The notes beneath the pieces were generated by a model. It was not told the origin of the DNA, searched no databases, and saw only the letters and a list, made by a program, of their open reading frames with translations. A stretch of DNA of 64,000 nucleotides from Brassica napus. Its lineage: Eukaryota > Streptophyta > Magnoliopsida > Brassicales > Brassicaceae. Where the stretch lies: contig NC_063449.1 of NCBI RefSeq assembly GCF_020379485.1, positions 36,143,473-36,207,472 on the forward strand. The letters are read 5' to 3'. Shown piece after piece: positions 34,846 through 46,533 of the stretch (positions are counted from its first letter, which is position 1; each line of letters opens with the position of its first letter). The translations under genes and the position numbers were made by a program.

Positions 34846-34981
34846 TATTGAACAGAATGAATTGATCGATTAAATTGGTAAAGTTTGTTACAACGTCTTT
34901 AAATAGACTGGTTAAGCAAAAGGAAACTTAGACCAGCTGGTTAACACTAAACCATAATAAACCAATGTATATCATCTAATA
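34846..34981 (-). repeat. Copia 5' LTR
   Basis: 136 bp. On the minus strand it ends CTGTTCAATA, directly abutting the primer site TGGTATCAGAGT. Confidence 0.92.
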
Positions 34982-34986
34982 ATATG

Positions 34987-36014
34987 CAACTGCATTTTAG
35001 TGTGATTTTGTTTTTTGCTACAATGTCACACTATATTTGGTGTAACACTGTAGCAACGGCAAATGTTTTTTAAATTTTATTTATTTATTTACATAAAAAA
35101 TGTTTATTCTATACATTGTTTAGTAATGTTTAGTTACATTTGATTTCTATGATTATTTTACAATTGGATAAAATATTTTTAAAATGTCATAGTTATTTGG
35201 TTATATTTAAATTTTAATTAATATGAAAATATTAATTTATATTATAAAAAAAATTAAAATACATTAAAGATTAATTTAAACATTTGAAATATACATATTT
35301 TTTTAGTTACAGTTTTAATATTAATTTAAATATTTGAGTCATAAAAATAATTAATATTTATTAAAACTATTAAAAACTAAGAGAATCTTGATTAATAATA
35401 TAATAATAAAGAATATTCATTTTTAGTGTAATATTTGGTATTGTGGTTGGAGACTCAAAAAAAATTTAGTGCTAAAATTACACTAACATAATGTAGTTTT
35501 GACACTAAAATGTTGTCATAGGAGATACCATAGCCAGTGCGAAGATGATCACATGCGCAGCTCCAATAGAACCAGTCCTTTCGTGTATATTAGTCAACCC
35601 CATTATTGTTCGTACATATTAGATTTAATATTGGGATTTCGAGTTTAATCAAACAACCAGTTTTTAAAAACTATTTAATCTTTTTAAATATATACATCTT
35701 TTTATAAGATTAATATAGCTATCTTTATTCAGAAGAAGAAGATAAAACCTAGCAGTGAAGTAGTACATCCTGATTTTGTTTTTCTAGAAAAAATTAATTC
35801 TTGTTTTCACATTAGCTTTGGGAAAACGTTTTTCATAAAACCATAAGTAAAAGATAATAATTCCCATGGGCTAGGGTGGTCGTTTTGGTAGTCTTATTGC
35901 TACTCCCTTCGAGCAGGCGACTGATAAGGATATGACCTCGCGTGTTTGTTTGTTTGCGAACATAATTTCATTGGAACATCATATCGTCGCGTGTTGAAGC
36001 GTACTATCCGGATT
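34987..36014. other. AT-rich spacer, possible MITE half
   Basis: Words such as TAGTGTGATTTT and TTAGTGCTAAAATTACACTAAC near 34997 and 35470 are in opposite orientation and may be the remainder of the element split by the copia insertion. No gene is seen. Confidence 0.3.
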
Positions 36015-36078
36015 CCGGACATCTGAATTGGATAAAGATGATGAATCCGGACATCTGAATTGGATAAAGATGATTCAT
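36015..36078. repeat. 32-bp tandem duplication
   Basis: CCGGACATCTGAATTGGATA starts at 36015 and again at 36047, giving two adjacent copies of a 32-bp unit. Confidence 0.9.
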
Positions 36079-36115
36079 TCATTAATATGTCCATATGTCG
36101 CATTGCTATTTTTGA

Positions 36116-36146
<31 letters not shown>
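36116..36146. repeat. C21-A10 homopolymer run
   Basis: Twenty-one C followed by ten A. The exact length may be a sequencing or assembly artefact. Confidence 0.85.
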
Positions 36147-36445
36147 GTTTAATTATTAGGACATTTAATTTGTAGTCTGTTTTTTAAGGAGTGTCATTTT
36201 AATTTTTTTTTTTGTTACATAAAAAATGTCGTTTTATATTTTCAAAATAGTTTTTACTTATTTTCAGCTGAATATTAATTGTAAAATGCATTGATCTAAT
36301 AAATAAACTTATTTATCTCAAATATCATTGATCAATTAGACGTAATTAATGAAAACATAAATACATTTCAATCATTTTTTTAATATGCGTGAAAAATGTC
36401 TAAGTGGCATTATATATAATGAAACGGAGAGAGTAATGATTAAGA

Positions 36446-36495
36446 GTTTCATGTGGCATCCACGAGGTTAGTTTCATGTGGCATCCACGAGGTTG
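36446..36495. repeat. 25-bp tandem duplication
   Basis: GTTTCATGTGGCATCCACGA occurs at 36446 and 36471. The first copy follows a Stowaway-like end (GAAACGGAGAGAGTA). Confidence 0.9.
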
Positions 36496-38519
36496 TTTCT
36501 TTCTTTGTTTGTTTCAATTTTATTTTCTCATCATAATTCCTCAAAATAAACATATCTTTGATTTAATTATGTTCTAGGTAATTCTCTCATCACTCAGAAG
36601 AAAAAAAAGTATCATCAAAACTCATACTTCCCCTCTTAAGACTCTTCATTTTTATGCGGTAAGTTATGTAATCAAATATCAAACATATCGGCCTAGTTCA
36701 TTTGCATGTTGATGCAACCAATAACTGAAATATTGTTCTTTTGTGTCTTGCAATATCTTACAAATATGTATCCACCAATCATATCACTAGAAATTAAAAT
36801 AATTAAAAAATATATATCGATAAAATCAAAGCAGTATAGCCACTCTCACTACAAGGAACAACAAATTACAACTAGAGACGAATCATAAATCACATCGACA
36901 TGCAAATAAACAGGGCTATTTTTTAAAAAAGGTTACCAAAACGAAGTAAAATGTTACCATACTTCACACTTATGTGATCCAGCAGCATCTTTGAATATGG
37001 CGCCAACATTGGAGGAATATAGCTTTTCAACTTCGGTTTTGATTTTCTTTTTTACAGATAATTATGATTATTTAAAAAAAATTAAGTTTATGATATCCTT
37101 TTCGTATTAGGGTTTGTAAGGAAGGGTTATATAAACAAAGTTGAGGCTTATGTGTTTGGGAAGATTTTTGATAATAAACTTATAACTTTTTATTTATTTC
37201 TCGCGTGATTCGAATATTAAATTCATCTCTCAAGAAGTTGGTTTCAAAAAATCTATCGAAAGAAACTCTTTGATCGTTTTAAAAACAAGTCTCTTGAACC
37301 TTAAAAGTTCATTGATCAAACGTTCACCCTGTTGTACAATGCGCCATTATGTTCCTATATGATTGACTATTTTGTAATTGTTACCATCGATCCTAAGGTA
37401 CCAATGCTGCTCTGTCTTGTACTTACAATCAACAAATTGCAAGGTTCTCTTAAAAGAATTTTAATACAACCATGCACAGAGAATACAACTAAAATATATT
37501 CAAATCAACTAAATGGCATTTCTATAAAAATGACAGAGAATACAATAATAAACTTATAAAAAAAAATACTATTTAATAATTCCACCTCCGGATCAACTAA
37601 ATGCTAGATGTCTTGTTCAAATACACATCACATGACCAAAGTGGATTCCAGATTGCAAATGGGAGAAAGTTGGATGTTAGCTGAAATTTATTACATTACT
37701 ATATACATCGAGTTTTAAGACGTTCGTAATCACAAATTCACAAGCACGAGTTTTCTTCAACATTGCTGTTAGAATCGACTAATAAAACAAATAATAAGAA
37801 GGGATAATTTGCTTAAAACCAAAGAAAACTTATGATATTAGCTACGTACCAAGAACAGTAAAACTTGTAATTTTGTTGGCATAATGGATGATATGTAATG
37901 ACGAAATTAGCCTCAAAAGTTTCGGATAGAACTTGTGTCCTATAGGGAAATACAATTAATAGGTTAGCTGATAATATTTTATTAGATTTGTCGATATTTG
38001 GCAAAGATTTAGTATAGATTTGGTTTAAAAATACTTGTTTTCTCTCTCATTATCGTTGTTTTTTTCTTCATCTTCTTCTTCTGTTTTTTTTTTTTACATT
38101 TGTCTGATGAATCTAAACAAAATTAAAAAAAAAATCGTGAATTCTGAACAATTTCATGAGTTCTTAAGTTTCTCTGCTTATTTCTTTAGGAGTTCATGAG
38201 TTGCGAACAACCAAAGAAGATCATGAATTTCCTTGCTTCTTTTTTCCATTTTCTTCCTCTACATAAACACTTGAGCGCATCCAACCATTCATCATCATTA
38301 TCACAGTCCCGAACAAGATTATGAGTTCTCTCTACCAGAGTTCATTCTCTATCGTACAAAAAATTCTTCGGGTCATTTTTCCAACAATCAAGAGGTACCG
38401 TCTCAGAATTAGCTGGCTGTATGGTCGTGTATATGGTTGTTATTCGTTTAGCCAGCTAATCAAAATATGGATCTGGTCTACTTCACCATCCTCTGATAAA
38501 AACTCAGTGACACTATCTG
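36496..38519. other. AT-rich intergenic region
   Basis: No convincing gene is seen. A 101-codon frame at 38321-38626 overlaps the following tandem repeat and has no recognisable domain. Confidence 0.35.
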
Positions 38520-39465
38520 AACTAACACAAACAAAGATCATAGTTAGTTGTTTTATATTCTTTTCAGTGACACATAATGAACTGATCTTGCAAAAGAGGT
38601 TTGGAGATGAGCTTGAGAAGTTCTAAATAACTTGTATTGAAACTACTAAATTCTTCGAGTACTATATATTGATGATAGTTACAATAAGTTAAAAACTTAT
38701 AATATGATGTATCAAAGAGCTATGCTATGATAATATGATAATTAGACGAGTACAATATATAATGGATGTATATATTAAATCTTAGCTTGTGTATAGAGGA
38801 GTTTAGCCGGTTATAAATGATTCAAATATATTATTCTTGAAATGATGGTTATTTACATTTTAACTTAGCCATACACATTAAAATATTGATTTGCTTATCA
38901 GTGACGCAATGTGAACTAACACAAAGATCATAGTTAGTTTTCTTATATTGAGTTCAAACAAGTTTGCTTAATCTTGATTTGCTTAATCTTGTAAAACAGG
39001 TTTAGAGATGAGCTTGAGGAGGTCAACCTAGCTAATTCGTATTGGAAATGTTAAACTCATATATTGATGATAGTTACAGTAAGTTAAAAATTTCTAATAT
39101 GATATATCAAAGATTTATGCTATGATAATATGATAATTACATGGCTACAATATAGCATAGATGTATATATATTAAATCTTAGCTTCTGTATAGAGGAGTT
39201 TAGCTGATATAGATGATTCAGATATATTATTCTTGAAAATGATGGTTATTTGCATTTTAGCTTAGCCATACATATTTAATTGAAATGAAAGGTTTTAGCC
39301 TATCTTTTTTATTAGTTGAAGTAATGGATGGCTACAATATATCATGGACATATAAATTAAATCTTAGATTGCGTAGACCATATTTAACCGGTTACAAAGG
39401 ATTCAAATATATCATTCCTAAAAGTGGTGGCAATTTGACTTAGCCATACATATAAAGTGATAGAC
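38520..39465 (+). repeat. Diverged tandem repeat, unit about 0.38 kb, two full and one partial copy
   Basis: A chain of phrases recurs in the same order: AACTAACACAAA...GATCATAGTTAG, GATGAGCTTGAG, ATATTGATGATAGTTACA, GCTATGATAATATGATAATTA, TAGAGGAGTTTAGC and TAGCCATACA. Copy 1 spans about 38520-38875, copy 2 about 38910-39275, and a partial third about 39325-39455. It is AT-rich with no stable coding frame. Confidence 0.75.
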
Positions 39466-40395
39466 AATATTTTATTTGCCAACACGGATAACAACTTGAG
39501 AATACAAACTCAGGGACATTTAACAATCTACATATGAACAATATACATAACAAGAGTCTAATAGTAAAATAGAGAATGGTAGATGACACATAGAATTACT
39601 ATTAAGAGTAAAAAAATTATGTGTTTTTTTAAACATAATATTAGTTTCAACAAAAGGAAATACAAAATACTTAAAAATGTTGTTAACCGGATAAAATAGG
39701 CAAACCCGAGCTAAACATAACTTTAGCCCGCAAAAAGAAAGGTTAGACGTCTAAATGACTCAGTATCACGAAAACTTGTTTTAAGTTAGGCTATGGACAA
39801 CTAATTTTATATTTGCATTGCTAACACATTATTTACGATATATGAAATATAATAGTAGCATATCAATATAAAATTAGTTAAATGACTTATTATAAGATAT
39901 GCTGCTTACATGTTAGTTAAATGAAGTTTAACATTCAAATTAGAAATATCATTTGTAATTGTATTAGAAAAACATATGGCTAATTGCAAATGTTATACTA
40001 CATGGTAGTGTATAGCCGACTAAAAACATTATGTGTCTTTTTAAAAGATAGTATTAGCTTTAACAAAACAAAACAAAACACAAAATACTTGAAAATGTTA
40101 TTTACCGGATAAAACAAGCAAATGGCTGCTGAAAATAGTATTAGCTCACAAAAACACAAGTTAGACGTCTAACAATGAATTAGTTTTAACTTATGCTGTA
40201 TATGAGACTTGCTATTAATTTTGAATAAAATTTTGCATTATTAACATATTCAAGATTAATAGCAAGTTGATAAATAAGTTGTTATCTGTTATTAAATAAG
40301 TTAACCATTCAACAACAAATCTCAAAAATCTAAATTCAATGATACATGTAGAAATATTATCAAATTGTTATAGTGTTGTTAGATATGTTAGTAGG
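39466..40395. other. AT-rich spacer
   Basis: TTAGACGTCTAA palindrome-like words and Lys-type A runs recur near 39740 and 40160, suggesting further decayed duplication. No gene is seen. Confidence 0.3.
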
Positions 40396-41080
40396 TTAAG
40401 GTACATTCTTATAACAACTTCTTACATCCTCGTCATATTCCCTCACAACAACCACAACGTATTCTAAATATACACCATTGTTTTCCACAACCTCGGTTTT
40501 TGCTTTACAGTTGCTAGGTTTCAAAATTACTGTTTCACACATCAATATTACATTCTCCATCTTAACGTCTTTCATCCTCGTCAGACAAAACAATTGCGGA
40601 TCTTCAATCGCCTCATATAATGCATCTAACTTGTACATATATAGAGGTGTATTGTTAGAGTTAAAAATAGCAGTTACTCAAAAAGTTATCCAAGTAATAT
40701 TTTTGATAACGGATTTAGTGTATACAATTCTGAAACTATTTACCTTAACCTCGATTTCAATCTCTCTTGCATGACCAGAGATCATACTTAGTTTCGCAGA
40801 TGAATTCTTTGGTGTGTCGTCATCTTCATCGGCATCCTCCGACTTGGTGAAAAAAATTCCAAGACGCTACCTGGATCAATTAGGTAACTTCATGCAGTTC
40901 AAGCCAGTCAGGTATGCGAATTCTCAAAGTGAAAATCTTACTAGTTTTCCGGCAAAAAATAACCATGCCTCATGTTTCTTCGCGACCTTTAGCTGCTTGG
41001 AAATGATGAATCGACCAAATCGTTCTGAGAAAGAGGGCTTTTCAGGTATCTCAATAAGTTTGCCAAAGGGGAGGATCTGA
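40396..41080 (-). pseudogene. DUF1985-type transposon gene fragment
   Basis: On the minus strand 40936-41070 reads GKLIEIPEKPSFSERFGRF, QLKVAKKHEAW and FFAGKLVRFSL, which is the DUF1985 domain found in Brassicaceae proteins carried by Mutator-like elements with Ulp1-type proteases. A TGA follows RFSL, and the reading continues EFAYLTGLNC in the same frame before further stops. A second block (40396-40638, 80 codons) has no domain I recognise and could be a later exon. No transposase is nearby. It is a degenerate remnant. Confidence 0.6.
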
Positions 41081-41812
41081 TGGTATCTACTTGTTGTTCG
41101 TCTTGTTCTATTTGGTGTCTTCAGATAGAGAATCTAGGACTTGTTTGATGGACTGGAGATGTTTTTGAGAGGAAAGAGGTTGGGAGACTTTTTGGATTGG
41201 TTGGGATATGATGGAATAAAGAAAAAAACTGAAAATTTAGAATTTTAAAATAGTAAACAAGAGAAGGGTTGTAATTTTGGTCTGACAAATCCTGTTACAA
41301 ATCCTATCGTATCTTTGGGATATATTTTGCCTATACACACCGAATATGAAGTATAGGGGTATCAGTGTCTTCCATAATTATCAACAGTGTCTGAAATGTG
41401 GGCTCTTGGCATTGTGCTGAATAATGGATAGATAGTTGGTAGGCATCCTAATTTCCCTAATAAGAACACCTAATTGAGTCACAACACGTGTTGCACGACA
41501 ATAGGGCGGTGGATCACATGGTTAAAAATCTCTTTTATCATTATTCATTTCACAGATTTCCACTTTTTTTTTTTATTCCCTCACCGTACCAACGGCGTAC
41601 ACACCGTCTTCATTAACTAATAACACCCAAACCCTAGACCCGGATATTTTAACCCGACCCGTTAAAGCCGGTTCTTACCCGGTCAAGCGAACTTAGCCTC
41701 GGAATCCTAAAACCCCCATACCCAATCTAACACGGATCTGCCTCCAGTTACAAATTTCCACGTGGCATCCATTCATTGGCTCTTTATCTGGAACCCAAAA
41801 AGAACTTTTTAG
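41081..41812. other. Upstream region of CEL1
   Basis: No gene is seen. A CACGTG core occurs near 41487 (AACACGTGTTG). Confidence 0.4.
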
Positions 41813-41819
41813 TATAAAG
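41813..41819 (+). promoter_or_regulatory. TATA box of CEL1-like gene
   Basis: TATAAAG lies about 119 bp before the ATG, followed by a pyrimidine-rich start region (CTCACTGTCTTCTCCCTCTC) and a GA-rich leader. This predicts a 5' UTR of about 85-90 nt. Confidence 0.65.
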
Positions 41820-41931
41820 AGCCCTTCGTTGGTCCTATTATCAACACTCCCTCCTCACTGTCTTCTCCCTCTCTCCCTCTAATAACAGAACAAAGAAGAA
41901 AACAGAGCAAGAGAGAGAGAGAGAGTAAAAT

Positions 41932-44900
41932 ATGGCGCCAAGTCTCTCCCTGGTTCTGCTCATCGTGCTTCTCTCTTCACCAGCGATTTACGCAGGACAT
42001 GATTACCGCGATGCGCTCCGCAAAAGCATAATGTTCTTCGAAGGTCAGCGTTCCGGCAAGCTTCCTCCCGATCAACGCCTCAGATGGCGCCGTGACTCAG
42101 CATTACGCGACGGTTCTTCCGCCGGCGTGGGTCTACATTTCAACATTTTCTCTTTTTAACTTTTTGTGACATTGTCAGCATTCTGTTTTTTTTTTTATTA
42201 CTAATCTCAGGTGGATTTGTCGGGAGGTTACTACGACGCCGGAGATAACGTCAAGTTCGGTTTCCCTATGGCGTTCACGACGACAATGCTGTCATGGAGC
42301 ATAATCGACTTCGGGAGAACCATGGGACCTGAGCTTAAAAACGCCGTGAAAGCCGTCAAATGGGGAACCGATTACCTCCTAAAGGCGACGGCGATTCCCG
42401 GCGTCGTTTTCGTTCAGGTGGGAGACGCTTACTCCGACCATAACTGCTGGGAAAGGCCAGAAGACATGGACACACTTCGCACTGTCTACAGAATAGACAG
42501 AGCTCATCCTGGATCGGACGTCGCCGGTGAAACCGCCGCCGCGTTGGCCGCGGCTTCGATCGTTTTCAGGAAACGTGATCCTGCTTACTCCAGACGGCTG
42601 CTTGACCGGGCCACAAGGGTACGTTACTATCACCAAACTATCGCTTGCTTTTGGTTATGACTTGAGCCGCGTGTGCTGTTTACTCTGTTATTACCATTAA
42701 CTCTTGTCTGTGTGTTAGTTAAATGCTTTTTCATTGACTGTGGTAATTATTTTAAAAATATTCTGATTTTGTTACTAGTGTTGAGGGTATTTATTTAACT
42801 ATTTTATGCTTATTTTTATAAAATGTTTAAATAGTCAAAAGTTTTCAATTAATCAATGATTCTTTGCTTGTGAGATAATAGATTCTCTCCACATGCTTCC
42901 TAATAATATTATTCTTTACAGTACTTTTTTTTTTGCTTGCTCATTCTGTGATTCGTTTTTTATAAATAAATATTCTCAAATATAAATGTTTTGACTTTTG
43001 AGTAATTTCCTTACGTATATGTACGGTTGAATGAATAATTTCTGACGTTAAAGAAAGATATAATAGTTGACAAAAAAGAAGATATATAAAAAAAACTATG
43101 TTTTGGATTGAGAAAGTAAATTTGACAACACACTTAACGTGGCGCAGGTGTTCGCGTTTGCTAATAGGTATCGTGGTGCGTACAGTAACAGTCTCTACCA
43201 CGCGGTGTGTCCTTTTTACTGTGACTTCAACGGTTACCAGGTGAGAAAAAAACAGTTAAACCGTCAGTCAGACTTGGTATTTTACTATTTTAGTGTCAGC
43301 CGTTGGATGGTCACTGTGATTTGACGTGTTCTTATCATCTGGACGATTGTGCAGGACGAGTTACTGTGGGGTGCGGCGTGGCTGCACAAAGCCTCGAGGA
43401 AACGAGCGTACAGAGAATTCATTGTGAAGAACGAGGTGATTCTCAGGGCTGGAGATACCATTAATGAGTTTGGTTGGGATAATAAGCATGCTGGGATTAA
43501 TGTCTTAATCTCCAAGGTAAACCACAGCTAAATTATTCATTTGTTTTTTTGTTTTTTTTTTATCAACTGATTATTCATTAGTTGTAGATCAAGAAACCAA
43601 GATTTGTGTGAGAATTGTGTTTCTTGTTTGTTTGGTTGCAAGGGGACTGACTACTAATGTATAAGAATTAAATTTAACATAGGTAGAGAGATAGATGGTG
43701 TTGTCTGGTTATCACGTGTTGATGGCACGACTTTCGATCATATAATTGGAAGTGGGGTTCACATTACAATTATGGGTCCTACGATCCTATCTAGCTAGTT
43801 TGGTATTCCATATGTGTGTTCATTAAAAGCTTTTTATCTTAGAACAAAACCAGCATAGATGTGTGAACCAATATCAGCATGCTAGGGTCGTGCTAATATA
43901 GACAAGTCATATGGAATATTTAAACTATAGGATATAAGATGAAACATGGGATATAAGGCCATGATTATCCCTAAAAAACCCATATTAGTTTTTTTTTTTT
44001 TTTAAAAAAAAAAATTAAAAAACAAACCAATCGCGGGCCGCCACGTGTCAGTGAGGCCCGCGAACAGTGTAAGAAACTCACTAAGATCGGTTCTTAATTA
44101 GTAGTTTTTGTAACTGATCCTTAAAAGTTTTGTGGGGATCCACATACTAAAAAACCCACTAAGTACCCCAGATAATCATGTTCTAACCAATTAGAAATGG
44201 TCATGTGATATGGGAGCTAAATCTTAAGGGAAGACATACCTCATTGGACATTCCCCTTTTTCTGTCCAGTGTATATGCTCCTAGATTTGGCATCATATAA
44301 TTTTAATAAGATAACGTTACCATATGGAAGCCAGTCCCATGAACCATGACTAGTGAGTGGATAAAAATTGTGGATTTATATAAAATCTAGATATAATATT
44401 AGACACTTGATCATCCATTGTAGGTAGGTGAAATGTATACAGTATATGACTTTGTGGCCTTTTCCTGTTGAAAGGAGTTTGTATGTGGTGTATCACATGA
44501 GTATATCTCCTACTTGTGGTTTTGGATATAGGTTTTTTAAAACTAAGGTTTTCATTATATATGCATCTAGTTACACAACATTATTATTTAGTAGTATCCA
44601 GGCTTCAGGCCTATAGGCTGCAAGTGGGGACAATAAAAAGAGAAAAGGGTAGAGAAGTCTTTGGTTACTGCCACAAAGCATGTGGCACAAAGACTGAGAA
44701 AAGTGTTATGTCCTTACCAGTTCCCATTCTGCTGCAAAAGGCTTAGTGGGTTTTTCGTTTTGTCATTTCTCAACAGTCTTTTTTTGCTTAAGAAAAGGGA
44801 TTTGTCAAGTCCCCTTTCATTATCTTAGTTTGACATGGCGCTCTCTGTTTTTTTTTTAAATTATCCACTGCCCATTCCATATCTCAAAACCTTATTTCAT

Positions 44901-45866
44901 GCATGGGTTTAACATAAGTGTTTTTGTCATGTTTTGGTAACAGGAAGTGCTAATGGGAAAAGCAGAGTATTTTGAGTCTTTCAAGCAAAACGCCGATGGA
45001 TTTATCTGTTCTATATTGCCTGGAGTATCTCACCCTCAAGTCCAATACTCTCGAGGTAAACAATCCATCATTTTTATTTTCACTTTTTTCTCATTATCAA
45101 GGCACACTTTTCCCATTTCACGTGATTTACTTTTGTCTTTTCATTCAAAAAATAAATAAATGTTTTAAAGTTATATTAATTAAATAGTAGTAAATCTATA
45201 TTTTGTCTTACACAGGAGGTCTGCTTGTGAAAACTGGAGGGAGTAACATGCAACATGTAACATCACTATCTTTTCTCCTATTGGCTTACTCTAACTATCT
45301 GAGCCATGCCAAAAAGGTCGTGCCTTGTGGCGAATTAACTGCCTCCCCATCTCTCCTCCGCCAAGTCGCCAAGCGTCAGGTAAGAGACAAAACTCATGGT
45401 CCCAAACTTTCTCACATTTTGGACCAAAAACAAAACACATAGCCGTTTTGCTTTGGGACCAAACCTTAGATATAATAAGCCATTTTGGGAAATTTGTTTG
45501 ATTTTTTTTGTTGTTGTTGTGACGCATGAACAGGTGGATTACATTTTGGGTGACAACCCGTTGGGAATGTCTTACATGGTTGGGTACGGTCGACGGTTTC
45601 CACGTAGGATTCACCACCGTGGCAGCTCGGTTCCTTCAGTCTCGGCCCATCCAGCACGTATAGGCTGCAAGGAAGGCTCTCGCTATTTCCTCAGCTCAAA
45701 TCCTAACCCAAACCTTCTCGTTGGTGCTGTTGTTGGTGGGCCCAATGTCACTGATGCTTTTCCTGACTCGAGACCTTACTTCGTGCAATCAGAGCCCACG
45801 ACTTACATAAACGCACCACTCGTTGGACTTCTTGGTTACTTCTCCACCCATTCTTCTTGGCGATGA
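41932..45866 (+). CDS. CEL1: Endo-1,4-beta-glucanase, GH9 class B (CEL1-like)
   Basis: Seven exons (41932-42126, 42211-42618, 43148-43240, 43355-43516, 44944-45055, 45216-45379, 45534-45866) join in frame to 488 residues, close to my recollection of about 490 for Arabidopsis CEL1/GH9B1 (At1g70710). A signal peptide covers about 1-21. GH9 signatures: DAGDN at 74-78 (catalytic base Asp); the His signature [10 protein letters not shown]...HHR (H405-R407); and the Asp/Glu signature with D456 and E465 in [18 protein letters not shown] (E465 is the expected proton donor). There is no membrane anchor (unlike KORRIGAN) and no CBM49 domain, so it is a secreted class B enzyme hydrolysing beta-1,4-glucans in the cell wall. 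All key residues are present. Intron 4 (1.4 kb) contains a MITE. Confidence 0.95.
43958..44183. mobile_element. MITE in CEL1 intron 4
   Basis: GGCCATGATTATC at the left and GATAATCATGTTC at the right are inverted, each followed inward by TAAAAAACCC-type words in inverted orientation (CTAAAAAACCC near 43971 and the ACTAAAAAACCCAC region near 44145). It is about 226 bp, non-coding and in the largest intron of the gene. It contains GCCACGTGTC and a short GGCCCGCG-type stem. Confidence 0.55.
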
Positions 45867-46533
45867 GGATGGTCTCTAGGAGTTACACTCCCTCTCTCCT
45901 TAGTGGTGTGCTGGGAACTTTAGGCCACCCGAAACCCTTTAATTATTTTTATGTGATTTCCACTCTTTTATTCTCTACTTAACCAATTGTATTGTAAGCC
46001 CGTAATTAGTGAAGAAGATTAAAGAGTTGTAACGGTGTGAAAATAACTCACCTTTGCACTTTTTCGAGTAGTTACTTAATTAGCTTACATAATCTAAGAT
46101 ACTAGACAGGTGAAAACTGGCTAGAAAACTTGACTGGATCATCTAACCGATCACTACTACGAGATCTACTAAATTTGTTATCTTCCTTATGTTTTCGTGT
46201 TTAAGAATTTGGGAAAATTTAATATTTTCATAATTATTTGATTATTTTCGTAAATCTCTGTCCATAAAATTTCATGTCTTTTAAGTTTAGGAAAATTAAT
46301 TTTTTCTATGATAAATATGTATTAAGAAAAAGAAATCGAGTTTTGAAGCTGTCATAAATAAGGGTTTAGAAGCGTAACAATATACAACCTCTAAACAAGC
46401 CTCAATATGGTTTTTTTTTAAGTTCCTTGCTTTTTTGAGATTTGATTCGCATTTTTTCTCAACAGTTACATTACAAATTACCATTGTAACAACCTCAAAG
46501 AGATAAAAGAAAAACCAAAGAAGAAAGGTGGTT
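45867..46533. other. Intergenic between CEL1 and JAZ9
   Basis: Two tail-to-tail 3' UTRs share about 670 bp. Nothing else is supported. Confidence 0.4.

Larger units (their letters stand above)
30373..34981 (-). mobile_element. Ty1/copia retrotransposon, degenerate coding region
   Basis: The 4,609-bp element has 136-bp LTRs at both ends (30373-30508 and 34846-34981) and a perfect 5-bp target duplication ATATG (30368-30372 and 34982-34986). On the minus strand the primer site TGGTATCAGAGT starts immediately after the 5' LTR. The LTRs start TATT and end AATA instead of TG...CA and differ at only three positions, so the insertion is young. Gag and Pol lie in one reading frame, interrupted by stops and by an internal deletion. 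Confidence 0.93.

Noticed and set aside
36848..36880. CACTACAAGG as a second full CACTA terminus
   Set aside because: The match to the TIR stops after nine bases, and no inverted partner or target duplication was found.
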